Of a stretch of 45,320 nucleotides of DNA, positions 1 to 7,266 are shown piece after piece; position 1 is the stretch's first letter, and every line of letters starts with the position of its first letter. The stretch comes from Minisyncoccota bacterium (GTDB lineage Bacteria; Patescibacteriota; Minisyncoccia; Phycocordibacterales; UBA1550). The position numbers and the translations under genes were made by a program. The notes below the pieces were generated by a model, which was not told where the DNA came from, searched no databases, and worked only from the letters and a program-made list of their open reading frames with translations. Where the stretch lies: assembly GCA_028712595.1 (NCBI GenBank), contig JAQTPS010000004.1:1-45320 (forward strand), written 5' to 3'.

Positions 1-180
1 GAAAAAGTCCAAAAATCAAATAGCGCACCAAAAACTCCCAAGAAAGTTCCGGCCGTAAGTACATCCACTCCTCCTAGCATAATATCTGCCACAGCTACGC
101 CGACACCAGAGATAACAGAGCCGACCCCGCAAGAGCACAAATCTTTCTTCTCGAAGATTTTGGATTTTTTGGGGTGGTAG
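1..180 (+). CDS. C-terminal end of an unidentified Pro/Thr-rich protein (partial)
   Basis: The reading frame is open from the first base and stops with TAG at 178-180, giving 59 residues of a protein that begins outside the window. The segment is low complexity, rich in Thr, Pro, Ser and Lys, and ends in a short hydrophobic/aromatic tail (FFSKILDFLGW). Such tails are typical of surface or periplasmic linker regions, but no domain is visible and the family cannot be named. Base composition and the Lys/Ser codons look like the neighbouring genes. Confidence 0.6.
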   Translation, partial: EKVQKSNSAPKTPKKVPAVSTSTPPSIISATATPTPEITEPTPQEHKSFFSKILDFLGW

Positions 181-451
181 GGAGAATAAGTCGGGGAATC
201 TCCTACAACTCTCGGCTCGTCGCACGCCGGGAGAGGGAATCTCCCTCGACTAAACTTTTGTCGTCGCAAAAATTTGTCTGGGCACTGGCTCGTGCGCACT
301 TGTGGTCACGAGTTACTAAGTCTGCTCGGATGAATACATCCTCCGCGGACTAAGTACTCGCGACCCCGGCTCGTGGTTTTTGATTACAAAAACATCACTG
401 CGCCTCGCACAACTAAAAAACCTCGCGCAGGCGAGGTTTTTCTTTACGTTG
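181..451 (-). repeat. Composite tRNA-trailing repeat element A (behind tRNA-Lys)
   Basis: No gene is seen here. Read on the minus strand, in the sense of tRNA-Lys, it holds a terminator hairpin, an 8-nt inverted copy of the tRNA trailer (GTTGTGCG), then shared modules: CGAGCCGGGGTCGCGAGTAC, CTTAGTAACTCGTGACC, CGAGCCAGTGCCCAGACAAA and a TTTTTGCGACGACAAAA hairpin. Two modules end in partial direct copies of the tRNA-Lys T-arm (GATTCCCTC at 233-241; GATTCCCC near 195-202). The same modules follow the other tRNA genes in this window. Confidence 0.75.
415..441 (-). terminator. Intrinsic terminator of tRNA-Lys
   Basis: CCTCGC (421-426) pairs with GCGAGG (431-436) around GCAG, with A and T runs on both sides. 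On the minus strand this is a stem followed by six T, 10-35 nt behind the tRNA. Confidence 0.75.
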
Positions 452-524
452 TGCGCCCGGAGGGAATCGGACCCCCGACCATCTCCTTAAAAGGGAGCTG
501 CTCTACCGACTGAGCTACGGGCGC
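452..524 (-). tRNA. tRNA-Lys (UUU)
   Basis: A complete cloverleaf of 73 nt: acceptor GCGCCCG/CGGGCGC with discriminator A, D stem GCTC/GAGC, and anticodon arm GCTCC-CTTTTAA-GGAGA with anticodon TTT, so it reads AAA/AAG. The first anticodon-stem pair is a G-A mismatch (27-43). The T arm carries the usual GGTCCGATTCC core. CCA is not encoded. It is followed by repeat element A. Confidence 0.93.
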
Positions 525-629
525 ATATTTATGAGAAAAAGAAGAGAAACCCCAAGAAGCTTTTTCTATTTTTATTAACCAAAAAATACTAACACAAAAG
601 GTCAAAATACGGAACCCCCTGCGCCTATT

Positions 630-1043
630 TTAGACAGGCAAGTCAAAAGCGAAAGATCCTGGGCCAAGGAAAATCAACACCCCCAATACTATTGCAAGAA
701 GAACAAAAAAGCTTGCTGTGTTCTCTGGCAATAGTTCTGGTCGTCGACGTTTGATAAAAACTGCGACGACCATGAGTACAAATCCGAGAAGGGCAACGCC
801 TTGAGTATAGAATCCCAAGAGGAGTCCAATACCAATAATTAGTTTTGCTATTGCTACAACCCAAAAGAAAAAATTACCTGGGCGTAATCCTAGCTTGTCG
901 AAAAAAGCAATTTCGTTTTCTCGATTACCAGAAAACTTAAGGTATGCGAAGCGTATAAAAAATAAACCAAGAGAAGCGCGAAGAATAAACGTCGCAAAGA
1001 ATCCATAGCTTAGAAGTTGGGGAAAGAGACTTACTGATTGCAT
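630..1043 (-). CDS. DoxX-like small integral membrane protein
   Basis: This 137-residue protein has about four hydrophobic segments (roughly residues 14-34, 59-78, 82-96 and 110-130) and the N-terminal pattern RxxLGxxFIRFAYxKF typical of the DoxX/DoxD-like family. Members are membrane proteins linked to quinone or thiol redox chemistry in some bacteria; the role here is unknown. The start is supported by a TACAAT -10 box on the minus strand (1056-1051) seven nt before the ATG, suggesting a leaderless message. It stands alone, between tRNA-Lys and the Mur ligase, and no partner gene is visible. Confidence 0.75.
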   Translation of the reverse strand: MQSVSLFPQLLSYGFFATFILRASLGLFFIRFAYLKFSGNRENEIAFFDKLGLRPGNFFFWVVAIAKLIIGIGLLLGFYTQGVALLGFVLMVVAVFIKRRRPELLPENTASFFVLLAIVLGVLIFLGPGSFAFDLPV

Positions 1044-1076
1044 ATATGAGATTGTAGCAAAAATAACTTTATTTTC

Positions 1077-2363
1077 CTACTTTTTAAATCCAAGCTTCGC
1101 AAGCTCTTCTCGCGCAACATCCGCATCGTCCCAAGGTGTTTTTGTTCCGTTCGGACCCATTATGTAGGGGTCTGTGCCCTTGCCTGTGATAATGACAGCA
1201 TCGCCTTTCTTGGCGTATTTTAATCCTTTAGCGATTGCCTTCCTGCGGTCCATAATAATTTCCGCTTTCCCTTTGGGGATTCCTCCCATAATATCTGACA
1301 CAATTTTTTTCGGGTCTTCGTCGTAAGGGTCTTCGTCCGTCAAAATTATTTTTTCGCAATTTTCGGATGCGACACGTCCCATAGCAGGGCGTTTCCTAGT
1401 ATCACGCCCACCGCCTGTGCCACCGAGAATACAAATTTTTCTTGAGCCCTCAAAAACTCCATAAACTTTTTCAAGAGAATCGACTGTGTGCGCATAGTCA
1501 ACAATAACATCGAATTCCTGCCCGGCATTTACACGCTCTACGCGCCCGCGAATACCTTTGAAATTTTGAATAGCATGACGAATGGCATCATCTGAAACAC
1601 CTAGTGTTTTTGCAAATGCTATTCCCGCAAGAATATTTGAAAGGTTAAATATCCCATAAAGATGCGCTTCTAGCGGTGCTCCACCAAACATAAATACTGT
1701 TTTATTTTTCTCGAGATTGTATGGCTCGCCGTCTTTTAGAGAATAAGTCTTTTTAATATCTGCATCAAAAGCAAGGAAATCTTTTGCGTGAGGGTCGTCA
1801 GAGTTTGCAATGAGAATGCGTGGACGTTTTGGCGAAGAAGTGAGCGCCTTTGCAAGAGAAAGTTTCGCCTTTTTGTAATTTTCGAAAGAGCCGTGCGACT
1901 CTATGTGCTCGGGAGAGAGGTTGGTAAACAAAAGTGCGTCAAATTCTATAAACTTATGACGGAAAACTTTTGCCGCTTCCGAAGTCATTTCAAGAATAGC
2001 GAAGTCGCACCCCGCTTTGACTGCGCGATGCAAGAAATTTTGCACAAAGAAGCGTCCCGGCATTGTCATCTTGAAAAGATTTCGTTCTTCTTGTTCGCCT
2101 ACTTTGAAACGAAGGGTTCCTGCGAGAGCTGTTTTGTAACCCGCCTCCTCGAGTATTGCGTTTACTACCTCGGCGGTGGAAGTTTTGCCCTTGGTGCCCG
2201 TTATAGCAATTACTTTTATATATCGAGAAGGAAAGCGATAAACAATCGCGCTCAAAAGCGCAAGAAAATAGTGGTATATTGGCTGGATTTTTTTGAAAAG
2301 ATTGCGCGGAATTAAACGCTTTACGAAATTCAGAATTTTTTCAGCAGTGCTATTTGGTCTCAT
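1077..2363 (-). CDS. Mur ligase family protein, MurE-like (UDP-N-acetylmuramyl-tripeptide synthetase type)
   Basis: This 428-residue ATP-dependent ligase would add an amino acid to a UDP-muramyl precursor in the cytoplasm. The P-loop GTKGKTST is at residues 56-63, followed by EMTSEA, TNLSPEHIESHGSFENYKKAK-type, VDYAHTVDSLE and GGTGGGRDTRKRPAMG motifs, in Mur order. It is shorter than classic MurE (about 490): the UDP-binding N-terminal domain is replaced by a roughly 50-residue leader with one hydrophobic segment (residues 30-43). The DNPR motif that recognises meso-diaminopimelate in MurE reads DEDPYDEDP, so the added residue is uncertain. It lies just downstream of ruvA on the same strand (12-nt gap). 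Confidence 0.82.
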   Translation of the reverse strand: MRPNSTAEKILNFVKRLIPRNLFKKIQPIYHYFLALLSAIVYRFPSRYIKVIAITGTKGKTSTAEVVNAILEEAGYKTALAGTLRFKVGEQEERNLFKMTMPGRFFVQNFLHRAVKAGCDFAILEMTSEAAKVFRHKFIEFDALLFTNLSPEHIESHGSFENYKKAKLSLAKALTSSPKRPRILIANSDDPHAKDFLAFDADIKKTYSLKDGEPYNLEKNKTVFMFGGAPLEAHLYGIFNLSNILAGIAFAKTLGVSDDAIRHAIQNFKGIRGRVERVNAGQEFDVIVDYAHTVDSLEKVYGVFEGSRKICILGGTGGGRDTRKRPAMGRVASENCEKIILTDEDPYDEDPKKIVSDIMGGIPKGKAEIIMDRRKAIAKGLKYAKKGDAVIITGKGTDPYIMGPNGTKTPWDDADVAREELAKLGFKK

Positions 2364-2375
2364 ATTTGTTTATCT

Positions 2376-2957
2376 TTATTTTCCTAATTGTTTTAATGCT
2401 TGTTTTATACGACCACTCGTTCCTTTTATATCTCCCGGCACTTTTTTCAATGCTTCTCGCGCTTCTCTATCTGTGTATCCCATTGCGACAAGACCTTCTA
2501 TCGCATCGTGCTCTTCCCTTAGCGCGCCGACTCCAGTTTCGCCCTCACCACTACCGCCAACTTTCTCGCGAAGCTCAAGAATTATTTTTTGCGCGCTCTT
2601 TGATCCAATTCCTGAAACTTTTGTAAGCGCTCCGGCATCTCCATTTGAGATTGCTTCTTTTATGTGGTCGATTGGAGCTGTATTCATTATGCCGAGCGCG
2701 GACTTTGGACCGATACCCGAGACACTGATAAGCATTTCAAAAAAATCTATCTCGTTTTCATCTTGAAATCCGTAAAGGTCTAGCGCGTCTTCTCGAACAA
2801 CGAGATGAGTCCAAAGAGAAACTTTTTTGTCGGTAGTTTTACGGAGCGCTTGCAGGGTGTCGACAGTGACTCTAACTTTATAACCCACTCCGCCAACGTC
2901 GACTACGATAAAACGGTCGTTTGCGGATAATAGTGTGCCCGAAAGGTGAGATATCAT
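2376..2957 (-). CDS. ruvA: Holliday junction branch migration protein RuvA
   Basis: A RuvA of 193 residues, normal length. It binds the Holliday junction as a tetramer and loads RuvB. The N-terminal OB fold (MISHLSGTLL...VDVGGVGYKV) is followed by two helix-hairpin-helix motifs, VSGIGPKSAL and VSGIGSKSAQ, and a C-terminal domain ending in AREALKKVPGDIKGTSGRIKQAL-type sequence that would contact RuvB. A TACTAT -10 box (2969-2964) lies six nt before the ATG, consistent with a leaderless start. It is followed by the Mur ligase; ruvB and ruvC are not in the window, while ruvX is at 21.4 kb. Confidence 0.95.
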   Translation of the reverse strand: MISHLSGTLLSANDRFIVVDVGGVGYKVRVTVDTLQALRKTTDKKVSLWTHLVVREDALDLYGFQDENEIDFFEMLISVSGIGPKSALGIMNTAPIDHIKEAISNGDAGALTKVSGIGSKSAQKIILELREKVGGSGEGETGVGALREEHDAIEGLVAMGYTDREAREALKKVPGDIKGTSGRIKQALKQLGK

Positions 2958-3016
2958 TCTTCTATAGTACAGGGTTTTTCGCTATTTTGCACTTTCGTGA
3001 TTTTCCTCGTAACCTA

Positions 3017-3044
3017 TTGCAAAATCTCAGTAATAATGTATAGT
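3017..3044 (+). promoter_or_regulatory. Promoter of rpsT
   Basis: TTGCAA (3017-3022), a 16-nt spacer and TATAGT (3039-3044). The -10 box ends 10 nt before the ATG, leaving only about 3-4 nt of leader. Confidence 0.6.
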
Positions 3045-3054
3045 ATCTCCACAT

Positions 3055-3318
3055 ATGGCAATTATTCAATCAGCAAAACGCGCAATTCGTGGTTCCGAAA
3101 GGAAGCGCGTGTACAACGAACGTCGTAGCAAAGCTATGAAGGAAGTAGTAAAAGAGGTAAAAGCTCTCGCTACCGCCAAGGATAAAAAAAGCGCTCAAGC
3201 GCTCCTCGCCAAGGCCTTCAAGGCAATAGACAAGGCAGCAAAGACAAACTTTATCAAGAAAAATACAGCTTCTCGAAAAAAGTCCCGCCTTGCAAAAATG
3301 ATTAAAAAGTTAGCGTAA
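3055..3318 (+). CDS. rpsT: 30S ribosomal protein S20
   Basis: An 87-residue, highly basic, helical protein with the S20 pattern MAIIQSAKRAIRGSERKRVYN at the N-terminus and TASRKKSRLAKMIKKLA at the C-terminus. S20 binds 16S rRNA early in small-subunit assembly. Its length matches the family. The ATG follows a TATAGT promoter almost directly and there is no Shine-Dalgarno sequence. The gene ends in a strong intrinsic terminator, so it is transcribed alone. Confidence 0.96.
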   Translation: MAIIQSAKRAIRGSERKRVYNERRSKAMKEVVKEVKALATAKDKKSAQALLAKAFKAIDKAAKTNFIKKNTASRKKSRLAKMIKKLA

Positions 3319-3330
3319 TAAAATAAAAAA

Positions 3331-3360
3331 ACCGAGCGCCATTTTGGCGCTCGGTCTTTT
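3331..3360 (+). terminator. Intrinsic terminator of rpsT
   Basis: An 11-bp perfect stem (ACCGAGCGCCA/TGGCGCTCGGT) with a TTT loop followed by CTTTTTGT. It overlaps the upstream part of the rhodanese promoter. Confidence 0.9.
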
Positions 3361-3376
3361 TGTATATACTTATTGT

Positions 3377-3691
3377 ATGAACAATATTATCCCAGCAGAA
3401 GCGCAAGACCTCATACAAAAAGAAGGCGCAACCGTGATAGATGTTCGTACTCCCGAAGAGTATGCATCTGGACACATACAAGGTGCAATAAATCTCAATA
3501 TTCAATTTTCTAATTTTGAAGATGAACTAAAAAGGCTTGATACCCAAAAATGTTACATTGTAAATTGCCAGCACGGATTTAGGTCAAGCAGGGCATCTAA
3601 GCGAATGAAAAATCTCGGCTTCTCGAATGTGAATAATCTTTTGGGCGGATTGGATGCGTGGAGGAGTTATGGGTTGGGGGTGGAGGTTTGA
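3377..3691 (+). CDS. Rhodanese-like domain protein
   Basis: A single rhodanese domain of 104 residues. The opening IDVRTPEEYASGHIQGAINL is the family signature, and the active-site loop NCQHGFRS places the catalytic Cys at residue 64. Members carry sulfur as a persulfide for tRNA thiolation, cofactor synthesis or detoxification; the partner is unknown here. An in-frame ATG at 3344 lies inside the rpsT terminator and is rejected. The ATG at 3377 is six nt behind a TATACT box (3365-3370), fitting a leaderless start. The gene is monocistronic. Confidence 0.87.
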   Translation: MNNIIPAEAQDLIQKEGATVIDVRTPEEYASGHIQGAINLNIQFSNFEDELKRLDTQKCYIVNCQHGFRSSRASKRMKNLGFSNVNNLLGGLDAWRSYGLGVEV

Positions 3692-4121
3692 ATTGATCGC
3701 ACTTGTGGTCACAAATATTTATTCGCCGTCGCTCATAAATTTTCTCACGGTAGGAATGCCCCCGCCTCTCGCCTCGTCGCCACTCGGCTCGGGCTAGGCG
3801 CCGGCTCATGGCCTCGCAAGCTTGCTTGGCACTCGGACGCACTTGTGGTCACAAGTTACTAAGTCTGCTCGGATGATTACACCCTGCGCGGACTAAGTAC
3901 TCGCGACCCCGGCTCGCGGTCTCGCAAGCTTGCTCGACATCGCTCGGTAGGATCTCCTTCGAGTTTTTCCTCGTCGCCACTCGGAAAACTCTAGGCACTG
4001 GCTCGATTGTTTTTTCTGCTGAAAAAACATATCTCCGCCATTCGATTCCTACACGCAAGGCAAGAAGTTGCCTTGCTCGGGAGCACAATAAAAAACCACC
4101 TTTCGGTGGAATTTTTTATTG
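3692..4121 (-). repeat. Composite tRNA-trailing repeat element B (behind tRNA-Arg GCG)
   Basis: No gene is seen. In tRNA sense (minus strand) it contains a terminator loop, an inverted acceptor stem (4078-4085), a hairpin insert (4053-4077), an inverted T-arm (4041-4052), GGCGGAGATATG, the TTTTTTCAGCAGAAAAAA hairpin, and CGAGCCAGTGCCTAG...CGAGTGGCGACGAGG. A direct T-arm copy follows (3945-3954), then CGAGCCGGGGTCGCGAGTAC...TTAGTAACTTGTGACC, a second GTGCCTAGCCCGAGCCGAG-type module, a second T-arm copy (3748-3757) and a final TTTGTGACCACAAGTGCG. It is the longest copy, apparently several rounds of the same insertion. Confidence 0.78.
4087..4120 (-). terminator. Intrinsic terminator of tRNA-Arg(GCG)
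   Basis: CCACC-TTTC-GGTGG stem with A and T runs on both sides (AATAAAAAA ... TTTTTTATT). It forms the loop of a larger palindrome made by the tRNA end and its inverted copy. Confidence 0.75.
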
Positions 4122-4193
4122 TGCTCCCGGTAGGAATCGAACCTACATCGCAGGCTCCGCAAGCTTGCGTCCTATCCATTGAACGACGGGAGC
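4122..4193 (-). tRNA. tRNA-Arg (GCG)
   Basis: A 72-nt cloverleaf: acceptor GCTCCCG/CGGGAGC with discriminator A, D stem GTTC/GGAC, and anticodon arm CAAGC-TTGCGGA-GCCTG with anticodon GCG and one A-C mismatch (29-41). The T arm is GTAGG-TTCGATT-CCTAC. It would read CGC/CGT. Most bacteria use ACG here, with A34 changed to inosine by TadA, so a G34 version is notable. CCA is not encoded. Confidence 0.9.
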
Positions 4194-4246
4194 ATGTCTC
4201 TAAAACTTCAACACTGTAACACAAAACCAAGAAAAATCAAAAGTTT

Positions 4247-4723
4247 CTAGAATCCTAGTCGTCTCATAACGCGGTCAGGCAATGGCTCTGCTTGTGGGTG
4301 TTCAGGAAGTATTGACGAGAGAGCTTTGTGCACTTCTTCGGTTGATGTGTCTCCGAGAGGAACTACAATGAGCGGCATAAAAGATTTTTTTGAAGTAAGA
4401 AGAATTTTTCCATTAGAATGTTTCCCATCTTTGTATTCTTCAGTTATCCAAAATGATTCAAGAAATTTCCACGGATAAAATGTTTTTCCGGCGCGTACGC
4501 CTTTTTTGGAAAGCTCATATTCTAGAATTTGTGGTGGATGAGTACTACTTGCCAGAAGTAGCCCCATACCAAGGAGGAGAATTATAGAAAGAAGGGCATT
4601 GCCAAAAACAAAAAACACCGCAGAAAGTACCACTACAATACCTCCGGTCCACCAATACCAACTTTGGGTGTGTTCTCGGTGCTCATATTCCGGCGCATGC
4701 CACTTAATGCGATAGTCGTCCAT
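4247..4723 (-). CDS. Conserved membrane protein, DUF5673-like
   Basis: 158 residues from the preferred start. Two adjacent hydrophobic segments (about residues 22-56, WWTGGIVVVLSAVFF and LLSIILLLGMGLLLAS) sit between a charged cytoplasmic N-terminus (MDDYRIKWHAPEYEH) and a soluble C-terminal domain with YELSKKGVRAGKTFYPWKFLESFWI. This layout is frequent in Patescibacteria and resembles DUF5673; the function is unknown. A longer frame would start at 4759, but the ATG at 4723 has TACACT (4736-4731) seven nt upstream and is chosen. rarA ends upstream in the same direction. Confidence 0.7.
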   Translation of the reverse strand: MDDYRIKWHAPEYEHREHTQSWYWWTGGIVVVLSAVFFVFGNALLSIILLLGMGLLLASSTHPPQILEYELSKKGVRAGKTFYPWKFLESFWITEEYKDGKHSNGKILLTSKKSFMPLIVVPLGDTSTEEVHKALSSILPEHPQAEPLPDRVMRRLGF

Positions 4724-4761
4724 ATTGTTTAGTGTATCAGGGGCTTCTCTTATGTGCAATT

Positions 4762-5925
4762 TTATTTATCTTCTTTTAAATATTTTTTACCTTTCAATTT
4801 TTCTGGAAGTAAATCTTTCTCAGTATATTTTTCATAACCTTTTCCGTAGCCGAGATCCTTCATCAACTTTGTTGGCGCGTTAAGAATCTCCATTGGAATC
4901 GGCAGGTTTCCGTGTTCTTTTGCGTCTGACATTGCCGATACATACGCCTCATAGCCCGCTCTGTTTTTTGGAGCTTTGCAAAGATAAATAACTCCATGAG
5001 AAAGATTGATGCCTGCTTCTGGGTAGCCGATAGTTTCCACCGCTCGGAAAACAGCATTGGCAACTACAAGCGCATTTGAATCCGCCATTCCAATATCTTC
5101 CGAAGCAAATATCACCATTCTTCTCGCGATGAATTTTGGATCTTCGCCAGCTTCAATCATTCGCGATAAATAATAGAGAGCAGAATTCGGCTGGCTCGCG
5201 CGCATGCTTTTTATGAATGCTGAAATGGTATTGTAGTGCTCCTCTCCTTTTTTATCATAACGCAGGAATTTTGATTGGAGAGTTTGTTTAAGATTTTGGA
5301 GAGTTAGGTCGCCGTAAAGTTTTTTTGTATTTTCAATCATCGCAAGAGCTTGTCTTGCGTCACCTCCAGCCATAGAGAGTAGCCATTCCAGAGCGTCCTC
5401 CATAAATTTTGCTCCAGAACGAGCAATAATTTGTCGCATATTCTTTTCTGACAATTCTTCCAGTACAAAAACTCGGCATCGCGAAAGAAGGGGAGGAATA
5501 ACTTCAAAAGAAGGGTTCTCGGTAGTTGCGCCTATCAAGGTAAGTTTACCGGACTCTACTGCAGGCAAAAGAAAATCTTGTTGCGCTTTATTGAAACGAT
5601 GAATTTCGTCGAGGAAAAGTATTTTTGGTCCAAAGAGGTCGCCGTGCGCGTCAATTATTTTCTTTATATCCTCTTTCCCCGCAGATACTGCAGAAAGTTC
5701 GTGATAGTCGGCGTTGAGAGCTTTTGCGTAGATGCGAGCGAGTGTGGTTTTTCCTACTCCGGGAGGTCCCCACAAAATAAATGAGAACAAATGTTTTTCT
5801 TCGATGGCCACGCGAAGGGGCCCCTTCGCGTGGCCCTTCGAAGGGTCTCCTTTCCCAACCAAGTGTTCCTGCCCAACGAATTCATCGAGGTTTTTTGGCC
5901 TTATTCTTGAAGCTAGTGGTTCCAT
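4762..5925 (-). CDS. rarA: Replication-associated recombination protein RarA (MgsA family AAA+ ATPase)
   Basis: 387 residues. RarA is a clamp-loader-like AAA+ ATPase acting at stalled replication forks. Visible parts are the N-terminal LASRIRPKNLDEFVGQEHLVG motif, Walker A GPPGVGKTT (53-61), Walker B FLDEIHRFNKAQQD, sensor GATTENPSFEV and the C-terminal tetramerisation region (DPKFIARRMVIFASEDIGMADSNAL). The frame could start earlier, but the ATG at 5925 begins at the family start and lies seven nt behind TATAAT (5938-5933). Odd: residues about 27-35 are extra relative to the family, made by a perfect 30-bp palindrome in the coding sequence (see findings). Confidence 0.92.
   Translation of the reverse strand: MEPLASRIRPKNLDEFVGQEHLVGKGDPSKGHAKGPLRVAIEEKHLFSFILWGPPGVGKTTLARIYAKALNADYHELSAVSAGKEDIKKIIDAHGDLFGPKILFLDEIHRFNKAQQDFLLPAVESGKLTLIGATTENPSFEVIPPLLSRCRVFVLEELSEKNMRQIIARSGAKFMEDALEWLLSMAGGDARQALAMIENTKKLYGDLTLQNLKQTLQSKFLRYDKKGEEHYNTISAFIKSMRASQPNSALYYLSRMIEAGEDPKFIARRMVIFASEDIGMADSNALVVANAVFRAVETIGYPEAGINLSHGVIYLCKAPKNRAGYEAYVSAMSDAKEHGNLPIPMEILNAPTKLMKDLGYGKGYEKYTEKDLLPEKLKGKKYLKEDK
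5806..5835 (-). repeat. Perfect 30-bp palindrome inside rarA
   Basis: Two 15-nt arms with no loop (GGCCACGCGAAGGGG and its reverse complement), encoding residues 31-40 (GHAKGPLRVA). PLRVA is the conserved part and GHAKG its inverted duplicate. A second palindrome, CCCTTCGAAGGG, abuts it at about 5834-5845. The insert keeps the reading frame. Confidence 0.85.
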
Positions 5926-5968
5926 ACATAACATTATACTCTTATCTTTGTGTGCTTGAGCTATCAAC

Positions 5969-5996
5969 AAAAAAGACCGAAAAACCGGTCTTTTTT
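5969..5996 (-). terminator. Intrinsic terminator of the MacAB-like operon
   Basis: AAAAAAGACCG / CGGTCTTTTTT stem around AAAAAC, between the permease stop at 6015 and the rarA promoter. It should end minus-strand transcription from the efflux operon. Confidence 0.85.
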
Positions 5997-6014
5997 AAAC
6001 AACCACTAAAACTT

Positions 6015-7265
6015 TTATTCGTACCTTAATGCGTCCACAGGATTTTTCTTGCCAGCTTTGCGCGCTGGGTAAATTCCGAAAACAATACCAGCAACACCCG
6101 ATACTCCAAGCCCAAGAAGAACAGCAGAGAGGGGGAAAGCAAACCCCCACCCAAGAGAAGAAAAGAAAGTTGAAATAACCAAGTATGCGATTCCGACGAT
6201 GATTGCGCCAAAAGCGATTCCGGCAGTGCCTCCAAGAAGGGTTAATAAAACCGATTCAATTAAAAACTGTTGCAAGATATCTCCGTCTGTTGCTCCAACA
6301 GCTTTTCGCAGTCCGATTTCGCGGGTTCTTTCTGTAACAGACACGAGCATTATATTCATAATTCCAATACCGCCAACGACAAGAGAAATCGATGCTATCG
6401 CTGCCAAGAAAATTGTAAGGATTGAAGTTATATTCCCAAGAATCGACAAAATATCCGCTTGGGTCATTATGTTGAAATCGTCTTTGTTTGGGTCGGTTAT
6501 GCCATGATTCTGACGCAAAACAAATTTCATTCGTGATTCCACAAAATTAAGATCATACTGTGAATTTGCTTGAACAATGACCGCGCTAAAATGAGAAATT
6601 CCGAGTAATTGTTTTTGGGCAACTGTTATCGGTACGATGACGACATTTCCTTGGTCAACGCCAAACATACCAGTACCGCCCTTCTCAAGTATTCCAACGA
6701 CGCGGAATGATAAATTTTTCAGTCGAATTGTTTTGTTGATTGGGTTAAGTGCGGAGCCAAAAAGAGTTTTTGCAAGTTCGGGCCCGATGACAACTACATG
6801 ATTTGCAGAATCAACATCTGCTTTGGTAAAGGCAGACCCAACTCCGATAGTTAGTTTTCGCACTGGGAACATGCTGGCAGATACCCCCTGATAAGTTATT
6901 GTTTTATTATTATTTCCATACACAACTTCGGCTTGCCCGTTGACTACTGCCGCCGCCGCATCGATAGAAGGCTCGCGCTCCAGAGAATCTATATCTCTTT
7001 GTTTGAGTGTAGTGATGATTATTCCTTGCTCGGATGCAGGTGGGGAGAATTTGCCGTTACTTGGCGCTCCTGGGATGACAATAACAAGGTTGGAACCGAC
7101 ACTTTGAACCTGATTCAGAATTAAATCTTGCGCTGACTGTCCAATCGACATAAGAATAATCACGGAAGATATGCCGATAACAATACCAAGCATTGTCAAA
7201 GCTGAACGCATCTTGCTTTGCGTCAGACTTCGAGTTGAAGTTTTGAATGCATCTCTAAAAAGCAT
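6015..7265 (-). CDS. ABC transporter permease, MacB/FtsX type
   Basis: 416 residues. One N-terminal membrane segment (about 21-42, ALTMLGIVIGISSVIILMSIG) is followed by a large extracytoplasmic MacB-PCD-like domain (about 45-270) and three C-terminal membrane segments, with the FtsX signature VGGIGIMNIMLVSVTERTREIGLRKAVGA between. This is the four-segment MacB permease layout without a fused ATPase, which is encoded by the adjacent gene (1-nt gap). Such mechanotransmission pumps act on antimicrobial peptides, lipids or surface proteins; the substrate is unknown. It is last in the operon marR-adaptor-ATPase-permease and followed by a terminator. Confidence 0.9.
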   Translation of the reverse strand: MLFRDAFKTSTRSLTQSKMRSALTMLGIVIGISSVIILMSIGQSAQDLILNQVQSVGSNLVIVIPGAPSNGKFSPPASEQGIIITTLKQRDIDSLEREPSIDAAAAVVNGQAEVVYGNNNKTITYQGVSASMFPVRKLTIGVGSAFTKADVDSANHVVVIGPELAKTLFGSALNPINKTIRLKNLSFRVVGILEKGGTGMFGVDQGNVVIVPITVAQKQLLGISHFSAVIVQANSQYDLNFVESRMKFVLRQNHGITDPNKDDFNIMTQADILSILGNITSILTIFLAAIASISLVVGGIGIMNIMLVSVTERTREIGLRKAVGATDGDILQQFLIESVLLTLLGGTAGIAFGAIIVGIAYLVISTFFSSLGWGFAFPLSAVLLGLGVSGVAGIVFGIYPARKAGKKNPVDALRYE

Positions 7266-7266
7266 A

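Noticed and set aside
181-451. CRISPR array suspected because of repeated motifs near tRNAs
   Set aside because: Repeats are not evenly spaced, have no unique spacers of constant length, and include copies of the adjacent tRNA; no cas gene is present.
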